DNA from: Methanotrichaceae archaeon
GTDB lineage: Archaea > Halobacteriota > Methanosarcinia > Methanotrichales > Methanotrichaceae
DNA length: 12,104 bases
Assembly: GCA_013329455.1 (NCBI GenBank)
Contig: DUKF01000247.1
Coordinates: 1-12,104, forward strand
Direction: 5' to 3'
In this document: positions 6,898 to 12,104 of the stretch, piece after piece
How the letters are laid out: each line of letters starts with the position of its first letter
Position numbering within the stretch: the stretch's first letter is position 1
Translations under genes and position numbers: made by a program
The notes under the pieces: model-generated
What the model saw: only the letters and a program-made list of their open reading frames with translations
Databases searched by the model: none
What the model was told of the DNA's origin: nothing

Positions 6898-8523
6898 CTG
6901 TCCAGATTACATCGGTTGATGATGCCGATAGTTTGCTTCCTGATTTGTCAGGGGGCTTGTGCCATCGACATATCATTTTCGGCGAGCAATGGCGGAGGCA
7001 CCGTCGGAATGATAGACTCATACGACGTCGACGACAGCGTCGGAGTTAGCAGCCGATCCTCCGCCAGCTTTGGCGATGGAGTCAGCATGACCGACAGCAA
7101 GAGCATATCGGGCTCTGGCGATGCGAACATAAATCAGGTCCTGTACGGAAGTGGCCGAGGTGCAGACTACGTCATAAACTACGCCCTAGAGACCTTTGGG
7201 GCCTCCAGCTTAGAGGGTTCTGGCGGCGCAACCCTGACGCCGGAATCTGGCAGTGTCTCGAGATCAGCGTCCACGATCGGGAGTTCGGAAACGTTTTCTG
7301 AACTTTATGGAACTCAGGAAGGTGATTTTGCTGGCGTCGCTTCTGGAGTGCTTGACGGCGATCTCACAACCTCTCAGAGCTTTGCGGCAGGTCAGAGCGT
7401 TGCCGCCACTCAGAACATGCGCGCCAATGGCGAGGTGGCGGTGGCGTACAGTGAGGCAGAAGACGCCGAAGGCAGCCTTGCCTGGACGAGCTCGTTGATG
7501 ACGAACGGTATGATGAGCACAGCCCAGACAGCCGAATCGGGCAACAGCGCTCGATCATCTCAGACGTCTGAGATCAACGCCTCTCTCGGAAGGGCCGGGT
7601 CCGGAGCGTTAGATGCTGACGGGAACTTCGCCAGGACGTACGTTGAGATGAGAGACGAAGAGGGCGATGGCGTTCTCGTAACCGAGCAGACCGCTGAAGC
7701 CGACGGTGGCGCTGAGGCGGATCAGATCTCTTTCATGGAGGCTGATCGTGGAGAGGCTGGTTCCATGGCACGGGATGACAACGGCAACGTCGCAGTTACA
7801 GAGGCAGTTATGGTGAACGGGTCCCTTGAGACCGAACAGGGTACCTGGGCCGGCGAAGACAGATGGTTCGATGATGAAGGTGCCGTTGCATTTCAGTGGA
7901 CTGAGATAATCGCCGAGAGAGGTGCCGCCAGATCCGAGGCACGGGATGACAACGGCAACCTCGCAGTTACAGAGGCAGTTATGGCGAACGGAACCCTTGA
8001 GACCGTCCAGGGCGCCTGGGCCGGTGAGGACTGGAGGTTCGAATATGAAGGTGCCGAGGCAGGTCAGTGGACAGAAATAACTGCCGAGAACGGATCTGCC
8101 GAATCGTACGCCGAAGACTCCAACGAGAGCTATGTCGAGATCAGTGCCAAATTCGAGAACGGAACCCTCGAAACCGAACAGTGGGCCGAGGCAAGCAACA
8201 GCGCCAGCGGATATCAGAACACCTCGATCGAGGGTGAATTCGCATATGCTTTCTGCGAGGCTAACAACACCGGCAAAGACTACTACGCCTACGTCGACAA
8301 CTGGATCGAAGGGAACGCATCGCTCGAATTCGAGGGCGAGGCCTCCGTGAACGCAAGCAAGGCGAGGGCGAACCAAAGCTCCCACGCCGAGGGCGACTTC
8401 ATTTGGCCCTGGGCGAACTCGACAAGCTTGGACCGTGAAGTGGTGACCAATGGGACTTACAGATCGGAGTCCAAGGCCTGGACGAACGGGACTGGAGAAG
8501 GTGCGGTTATAGTGGAGCTTTAA
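6898..8523 (+). CDS. Secreted, sequon-rich repeat surface protein (gene B), putative CTG start
   Basis: The 541-residue product (counted from CTG) has no named family that I recognise. It begins with a signal peptide (SRLHRLMMPIVCFLICQGACA, cleavage after residue 22), then a head of about 100 residues shared with gene C (IDISFSAS, DSYDVDDSV, SSASF, SMTDS, LTPE). A Ser/Ala/Glu-rich acidic body follows, with imperfect 57-residue repeats at 284-340 and 341-397 and a degenerate third. Fourteen N-x-S/T sequons lie between N227 and N530, suggesting heavy N-glycosylation on the cell surface. There is no C-terminal membrane anchor. Extending to TTG 6838 would run the coding sequence through the conserved promoter. 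ATG 6919 or 6922 would remove the basic n-region (R3, R6) and sit far from the SD. The CTG start is inferred from the paralogue comparison; if it is wrong, ATG 6919 is the fallback and only the first seven residues change. Confidence 0.75.
   Translation: MSRLHRLMMPIVCFLICQGACAIDISFSASNGGGTVGMIDSYDVDDSVGVSSRSSASFGDGVSMTDSKSISGSGDANINQVLYGSGRGADYVINYALETFGASSLEGSGGATLTPESGSVSRSASTIGSSETFSELYGTQEGDFAGVASGVLDGDLTTSQSFAAGQSVAATQNMRANGEVAVAYSEAEDAEGSLAWTSSLMTNGMMSTAQTAESGNSARSSQTSEINASLGRAGSGALDADGNFARTYVEMRDEEGDGVLVTEQTAEADGGAEADQISFMEADRGEAGSMARDDNGNVAVTEAVMVNGSLETEQGTWAGEDRWFDDEGAVAFQWTEIIAERGAARSEARDDNGNLAVTEAVMANGTLETVQGAWAGEDWRFEYEGAEAGQWTEITAENGSAESYAEDSNESYVEISAKFENGTLETEQWAEASNSASGYQNTSIEGEFAYAFCEANNTGKDYYAYVDNWIEGNASLEFEGEASVNASKARANQSSHAEGDFIWPWANSTSLDREVVTNGTYRSESKAWTNGTGEGAVIVEL
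7747..8088 (+). repeat. Two 171-bp direct repeats inside gene B
   Basis: Unit 1 (7747-7917) and unit 2 (7918-8088) are exactly 171 nt apart and encode related 57-residue modules. The shared segments are ARDDNGN(V/L)AVTEAVM, NG(S/T)LET and WAGED, then QWTEI. Near-identical DNA runs from GGCACGGGATGACAACGGC (7767 and 7938) through GCAGTTACAGAGGCAGTTATG. A degenerate third unit starts at 8089 (sharing ENGTLETEQWAE), and an older unit lies before 7747. This indicates recent expansion by unequal recombination. Each unit carries a sequon at the same place (VNGS / ANGT). Confidence 0.85.
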
Positions 8524-8571
8524 ACATAGGATAGATCGAGCGTACTGAAGATTGCGCTCCTTCTCGACCTC

Positions 8572-8603
8572 ATCGGCTCGGTCGAGGGTGATATCGAGCC
8601 GAT
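8572..8603. repeat. 9-bp inverted repeat downstream of gene B
   Basis: ATCGGCTCG (8572-8580) and CGAGCCGAT (8595-8603) are perfect inverted arms around a 14-nt loop, 48 nt after the stop of gene B. The flanking stretch 8524-8689 has no gene I can support. The hairpin could help end or stabilise the gene B transcript. No T-run follows it, so a classic terminator is not evident. Confidence 0.4.
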
Positions 8604-8689
8604 CGCCGTCACCCCTTCTGGAAGTATCCCCTCGTCCCCTTTCCAACTTTTCATCCGCATCGATTTTTCAGGTGGACGACGTCAGACAT

Positions 8690-9101
8690 CTGATGCTTGC
8701 GTTCTCTTTCTGGATTCTAATGAGCTCAGCATTCCTGCCTTCGCTTACTTCGGGTAGGGAAAGAAACTGAAAGGGCTCACCGACCTCTCTGGACGGGTCC
8801 ACTACATCTCCTGATACGTTCAGAATCAACCACTCTCCGACATCGATTACATGGAATATTTGGCGAAGAATATAACTATGACCAAGGATAAAAGCACTGT
8901 TATATTTTACAAAATGACCATTTCACCATATTCTAAAATTCTATCGTCCAGCCGTAATTAGCAGATGGTGCTGTCGAGGTCCCCCCATACAACTACAGGG
9001 TCTAACTTGAAGAGATTAAGGCGTAAGCTGGCGATTATCTATTGATCTTCATGGTTGAGGGTCGAGCTTACAACGCGGTTCAGTTTGCCAGGTCGGAATA
9101 A
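8690..9101 (+). pseudogene. Decayed duplicate of the C-terminal third of gene A
   Basis: The segment aligns with 6331-6740 of gene A (residues about 282-415), offset by about 2.37 kb. Shared blocks include GCTTGCGTTCTCTT, GATTACATGGAATAT, AAAATGACCATT, ATTCTATCGTCC, CTGGCGATTA and CGAGCTTACAACGC. In the original frame it has TAG 8755-8757, TGA 8812-8814 and TAG 8959-8961. A one-base deletion near 8981-8990 then shifts the frame, which meets TAA 9003-9005, TAA 9024-9026 and a final TAA 9099-9101. It cannot encode the domain. The upstream border is uncertain: CGTCAG..CATCT just before it may join an internally deleted copy of 6281-6291. It is the relic of the tandem duplication that also produced the start of gene C. 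Confidence 0.9.
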
Positions 9102-9106
9102 GTGAA

Positions 9107-9122
9107 GATCGATTTATCGATC
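9107..9122. repeat. Short palindrome and AT-rich spacer after the pseudogene
   Basis: GATCGAT-TT-ATCGATC is a perfect 7-bp-arm palindrome just after the last stop of the pseudogene. It is followed by an AT-rich spacer (about 9123-9216) with T-runs (TTTTATTTT) and no coding potential that I can see. It may have served as the 3' end of the former A copy. The corresponding spacer after gene A (6750-6825) is shorter and does not contain it. Confidence 0.4.
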
Positions 9123-9216
9123 GAAATAGGTTCTTCATCAATCGATTCATTTTATTTTCACTGATTATTATTGCTGTATAATATACTCCTATAAAAATTG
9201 AATATCTTATCCTCGT

Positions 9217-9252
9217 TATTTTAGCAATTTGTAGAAAAGTTTATCTTATACG
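9217..9252 (+). promoter_or_regulatory. BRE/TATA promoter of gene C
   Basis: TAGAAAAG followed by TTTATCTTATA (TTTA begins at 9240) matches the gene B promoter at an exact offset of 2391 nt. TTTA lies 49 nt before CTG 9289, the same distance as in gene B. Expected transcription start is near 9266-9270. An in-frame TAG at 9265-9267 rules out any coding start further upstream. Confidence 0.65.
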
Positions 9253-9276
9253 GAGCAAAAGTTATAGGTAACTGAA

Positions 9277-9282
9277 GGAGGG
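9277..9282 (+). promoter_or_regulatory. Ribosome binding site of gene C, pointing to a CTG start
   Basis: GGAGGG within GAAGGAGGGATT is a strong SD. It ends 6 nt before CTG 9289-9291. The only canonical start nearby in frame is ATG 9310, 27 nt downstream of the SD, too far for normal initiation. No ATG, GTG or TTG lies in frame between the TAG at 9265 and 9310. Confidence 0.6.
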
Positions 9283-9288
9283 ATTCGT

Positions 9289-12104
9289 CTGTCCAGATTA
9301 TATCGGTTAATGATATCGATAACTTGCCTTCTGATTTTTCAAGGGGCTTATGCCATCGACATGCATTTCTCGGCGAGCGATGGTGGTGGAAGGGGTGTGA
9401 GCATCTGGGACTCCTACGACGTGGATAACAGCGTCGAGGTCAGCGGTGGGTCCTCGGCGAGCTTCAGCGAAGGTCTGAGCATGACCGATTCCAGAAGGAT
9501 CTCTGGCCCGGGCGACGTCTATGCGGTCCAGGGGTACTCCAGTAGCGGTGGTTACGTCGGCAAGAACTACATTTATGCCCGGGATGCATCGCAGACGCTG
9601 GTCTCCGGCAGCGCCCATCTGACGCCCGAGACGCTTGGCGTGGTCCAAGACGTTTCAATAGACGATGCTGATTTGAGCGCCGTCGTCTCCACTGGAGACT
9701 TGGGAGGAAAGAGCGCGATGCAGCACGCATCCGTATGGGATGGGTCTCTTGATTCTAGGCAGACCATAGAAATCGACGACGGAATCACGACATCTCAGGA
9801 TACTCAGATGGTCGGATTCCTTCCCAACGCCTTCGGAACTGCAGGATACATGGACGTAAACCTCGGACAGGGAAACCTGAAGATCGAGGGTGAGGGGGCT
9901 GCAGTTGCCGTATCTTCCCTTGACGTGCTCGATGGTACTTCTGAAGTCGACTGCAAGCTCGCAACGGGAACCGGAAACAGCGCCTGGGCTTACGGCGACG
10001 TTAGAACTGCGTCTAGCGATCTTGGAGCTGTGGGTGCGGGTGCGGGTGCTGGCAACGTGGATCTCGAAGTCGACCTGAACGGCAACCTCTACATCGATGG
10101 CGAGGCTGAGGCCGCAGGAGTCGGGGTCGCTGCAGTCGGTGTGGGTAACGCGATCCGCGGAACCCTGGACGCGAGCACTGGAGATGGTGGCACAACCGCC
10201 TCCGGCGAGGATATCCGGGCATTCAACGTTGTCGGCGTTGTTGGGACTGTAGCGGGCGCGGGCAACCTGGGTATGGTAGCCGTCAGCTCGCCACAGATCT
10301 TAGCAGGAAACGCTGAAGCAGCGGTCTTCGGTGCAGGTGCCGCAGGCATAATCAATTACGTCAGCGTTGGCAGCGTTGAGGCCAGCACAGGAAACAGCGC
10401 TGAAGTGGTCGCAAGGGATGTAGACGCCTTCAGCCTCATCGGTGCTGCCGGAACGGGCGTTGCTGCAGGCAATGTCCAGGCCGACTTCGTGAGCCACACC
10501 ATAACTGGCGAAGGGTCAGCAGCAGGATCTGGAGCTGTTGGGTTCTTATCTTACACTGGCGCAGACCGCCTGAAGGCAGAGTCTGGAGATAGCACGTCTG
10601 CCTCCGGAAAAGGCCTGACGGCCGCTGTTGCAAAAGGCGTTGCGGGTGCAGGTGCCATAGGTGCCACTTACGACTCCGAGGGACCAGGATCAGGATGGGA
10701 GGTCGCCAGCGTAGAGGGCGATGCGAATGGAGGCGGATTGATCAGCGGCGACTTCAAGGCCGATACGAGCAACAGCGCAACTGCAAGTGCCAGGAACTTG
10801 ATTGCGTTTGGCAATTATATTCATCTTGGATCTTACGGAGACGACGGTCAGTCTTACTCAGCCGTGGACACTTATCTGTCCGGGCTGTTTGTTGACGGGA
10901 AGCTGAAGGGCTATGCTGGCGACTCAACCAAAGCTATGCAAGAAGGCCACATGTGGGGCCAGTTCATAAGCATTGCAGAAGCAGATTCGTCAGACCCCGT
11001 GGGTCCCGATCGGTTGATTAGGACTTCGGATCCCGGATACATCGAGTACGACCTGAAGATGAAGGCGAAGACCGGCGGCAACGGTGCTCACACCAAAGGA
11101 AAGGTGGGTTGGTACGTCGATGACGATCGCAGCGAGACGATCCAGGGAGCGGTAGATGCCGCCTGGAACGGCGACAAGATCAACGTCAAGGAAGGGACCT
11201 ACAACGAGAACGTCAAGATCGACAAGTCTCTTGATGTAGAGGGCGCGGGCGCTGACAAGACCATCGTCGATGGCGGCAGAGTCAACCGCACCTTCGTAGT
11301 CGGCGAGAATGACGACATGGTGGACGTGACTCTCTCGGATATAACAATCCAGAACGGATCCGCTGACAAGAGCACCGACTGCCGTGGCGGTGGAGGCGTC
11401 AAAAACTACGCAACCCTCGAGATTAAAAACGCCTTGATCACCAACAACGAAGCAGACTGCGGCGGCAGTGGGATCAAGAACGAAGGCAGTGGCACTCTCA
11501 AGGTCGTTAGCAGCATAATCACAGGGAACGAAGCTGGCAAAGGCGGCGGCGGAATCGCCAACAACGGCCTGCTCTTAGTGAAAGACAGTGAGATCACCGA
11601 TAACGAGGCTGGCGCTGGCGGCGGTGGAATCGCCAACTGCGGCGGGACGGCCATTGTGAAGAACACACTGATCTCCGATAATGAGGCCGCCAACTGCGGT
11701 GGTGGAATAAAGAGCGAAGGCTATCTGAGGGTTGTAGATAGCACGATTTCCGGGAACGAGGCTGGCAAAGGCGGCGGCGGAATCAAGAACAAGGACGGCA
11801 CCGCTGTGGTGAAGAACAGCGATATAACCGGAAATTCAGCCAGAACTGGCGGCGGTGGAATCAACAACGATGACGGCGACCTTACCGTGTTGAACAGCAA
11901 AATCTCGGATAATTCCGCCCAGAAAGGTGGCGGTGGGATCTCAAACTGCGATTCTGACGGAACCGTCTTTGTGAAGAACAGCGAGATCACCAATAACGAG
12001 GCCGAACACTGTGGCGGTGGCATCAAGAACGGTGGCGAGATGACCATCGTAAACAGCTTGATCGCCAATAATGAAGCCGGACGCGGTGGCGGCGGGATTA
12101 AAAA
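9289..12104 (+). CDS. Large secreted surface protein with beta-helix repeats (gene C), 3'-partial, putative CTG start
   Basis: The frame is open for 938 codons and leaves the window, so the C-terminus and any anchor are unseen. Architecture from CTG: signal peptide SRLYRLMISITCLLIFQGAYA (cleaved after residue 22), then the head shared with gene B (about 23-115: IDMHFSAS, DSYDVDNSV, SSASF, SMTDS, LTPE). Residues about 195-515 are Ala/Gly/Val-rich with about five pseudo-repeats of 62-70 residues. From about 615 there is a right-handed parallel beta-helix (pectin-lyase/NosD-like): SETIQGAVDAAWNGDKINVKEGTYNENV, then ten GGGGI-type coils. Such helices act as extracellular adhesins, carbohydrate-binding or enzymatic scaffolds; no catalytic residues can be named here. 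Only two sequons (VNRT, QNGS) occur, unlike gene B. CTG is preferred over ATG 9310 because of the SD spacing, the conserved TATA distance and the basic n-region. A decayed A copy precedes it. Confidence 0.8.
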   Translation, partial: MSRLYRLMISITCLLIFQGAYAIDMHFSASDGGGRGVSIWDSYDVDNSVEVSGGSSASFSEGLSMTDSRRISGPGDVYAVQGYSSSGGYVGKNYIYARDASQTLVSGSAHLTPETLGVVQDVSIDDADLSAVVSTGDLGGKSAMQHASVWDGSLDSRQTIEIDDGITTSQDTQMVGFLPNAFGTAGYMDVNLGQGNLKIEGEGAAVAVSSLDVLDGTSEVDCKLATGTGNSAWAYGDVRTASSDLGAVGAGAGAGNVDLEVDLNGNLYIDGEAEAAGVGVAAVGVGNAIRGTLDASTGDGGTTASGEDIRAFNVVGVVGTVAGAGNLGMVAVSSPQILAGNAEAAVFGAGAAGIINYVSVGSVEASTGNSAEVVARDVDAFSLIGAAGTGVAAGNVQADFVSHTITGEGSAAGSGAVGFLSYTGADRLKAESGDSTSASGKGLTAAVAKGVAGAGAIGATYDSEGPGSGWEVASVEGDANGGGLISGDFKADTSNSATASARNLIAFGNYIHLGSYGDDGQSYSAVDTYLSGLFVDGKLKGYAGDSTKAMQEGHMWGQFISIAEADSSDPVGPDRLIRTSDPGYIEYDLKMKAKTGGNGAHTKGKVGWYVDDDRSETIQGAVDAAWNGDKINVKEGTYNENVKIDKSLDVEGAGADKTIVDGGRVNRTFVVGENDDMVDVTLSDITIQNGSADKSTDCRGGGGVKNYATLEIKNALITNNEADCGGSGIKNEGSGTLKVVSSIITGNEAGKGGGGIANNGLLLVKDSEITDNEAGAGGGGIANCGGTAIVKNTLISDNEAANCGGGIKSEGYLRVVDSTISGNEAGKGGGGIKNKDGTAVVKNSDITGNSARTGGGGINNDDGDLTVLNSKISDNSAQKGGGGISNCDSDGTVFVKNSEITNNEAEHCGGGIKNGGEMTIVNSLIANNEAGRGGGGIK
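9970..10950 (+). repeat. Ala/Gly-rich pseudo-repeats of 62-70 residues in gene C
   Basis: Copies begin at about 9970, 10177, 10387, 10582 and 10768, that is 207, 210, 195 and 186 nt apart. Each starts with a (T/S)G(N/D)S(A/T)-like turn. Most continue with an alternating small-residue strand of the type D-x-x-AF-x-x-VG-x-x-G-x-x-x-A-x-GN. A possible sixth, GDSTKA, is at 10918. Alternating Ala/Gly/Val with turn residues suggests stacked beta structure. Protein-level similarity is clear, whereas DNA identity is low, so the repeats are old. Confidence 0.6.
11362..12104 (+). repeat. GGGGI beta-helix coil array in gene C (ten coils, continues past the window)
   Basis: Ten tandem coils of 25-30 residues follow the pattern A-x-x-GGGGI-x-N, then a strand, N-S-x-I, then x-N-(E/S). 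The motifs occur as CRGGGGVKN, CGGSGIKN, KGGGGIAN, AGGGGIAN, CGGGIKS, KGGGGIKN, TGGGGINN, KGGGGISN, CGGGIKN and RGGGGIK. The layout is like the GGA(I/V)-type repeats of chlamydial Pmp and other polymorphic surface beta-helices. Some DNA is nearly identical between coils: GAGGCTGGCAAAGGCGGCGG at 11758 recurs with one change near 11529. This makes copy-number change plausible. Confidence 0.88.

Noticed and set aside
7609..8646. 345-codon open frame on the minus strand opposite gene B
   Set aside because: It is antisense to a signal-peptide-bearing repeat protein. Its length follows from the repeated, stop-poor codons of gene B. It has no SD or recognisable motif, and it crosses the gene B stop into non-coding DNA.
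8552..8770. 72-codon plus-strand frame over the spacer and pseudogene start
   Set aside because: It is out of frame with the recognisable A-derived sequence and has no SD or motif.
11199..12068. Three minus-strand frames rich in IPPPP repeats opposite gene C
   Set aside because: They are mirror images of the GGGGI coils (GGC-GGC read backwards gives Pro codons). The plus-strand reading matches a beta-helix family and stays open throughout.
11362..12104. Tandem repeats considered as a CRISPR array or non-coding satellite
   Set aside because: Repeat lengths are multiples of three, the protein pattern is conserved better than the DNA, and one frame stays open, so this is a coding beta-helix array.
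1..12104. tRNA, rRNA, insertion sequences, transposase genes or attachment sites
   Set aside because: None was seen. The duplication at 8690-9640 has no terminal inverted repeats or transposase and looks like ordinary unequal recombination.

Overview
The window looks like archaeal DNA, most likely from a methanogen. An acetoclastic Methanothrix/Methanotrichaceae-type organism with a moderately high-GC genome fits best. This rests on Shine-Dalgarno (SD) sites resembling GGAGGTGATC, BRE/TATA-type promoters, a dolichol-phosphate-type glycosyltransferase, a methanogen-style FdhA, and secreted proteins rich in N-glycosylation sequons. The genus is an inference, not a demonstrated identity.

Layout. 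(1) Positions 1-1163, plus strand: the C-terminal end of a phosphohexomutase, then an AglJ/DPM1-like family 2 glycosyltransferase with two C-terminal membrane segments. (2) Positions 1271-5186, minus strand: a tight three-gene operon with ATGA stop/start overlaps. In transcription order it encodes a molybdopterin formate dehydrogenase-type catalytic subunit (FdhA-like, Cys version), a dicluster 4Fe-4S subunit of the sulfhydrogenase-beta/AsrA type, and a FAD/NAD(P)/2Fe-2S reductase of the sulfhydrogenase-gamma/AsrB type. There is no F420-binding FdhB; the FAD/NAD(P) subunit takes its place. (3) Positions 5187-5483: a divergent intergenic region with a cluster of palindromes. (4) Positions 5484-12104, plus strand: a block of secreted or surface proteins. 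It holds gene A (421 aa, five sequons), gene B (541 aa, 14 sequons and 57-residue repeats), a decayed copy of the end of gene A, and gene C. Gene C is open for 938 codons and leaves the window inside a parallel beta-helix repeat array.

The most interesting structure is in part 4. The segment 'end of A + spacer + promoter + start of B' is repeated about 2.37-2.39 kb downstream as 'pseudo-A + spacer + promoter + start of C'. B and C share a near-identical promoter block, signal peptide and N-terminal head of roughly 100 residues, then become entirely different proteins. Both appear to start at a CTG codon. The conserved coding block starts exactly at CTG, an SD ends 6 nt before it, and the TATA-like element begins exactly 49 nt before it in both copies. 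The upstream TTG of B overlaps its own promoter.

Functional links: the sugar mutase and the lipid-linked glycosyltransferase could supply an N-glycosylation pathway, and A and especially B look like its substrates. The Fdh-like operon is a separate redox module, plausibly coupling formate (or another two-carbon-free hydride donor) oxidation to NAD(P) or a similar acceptor.
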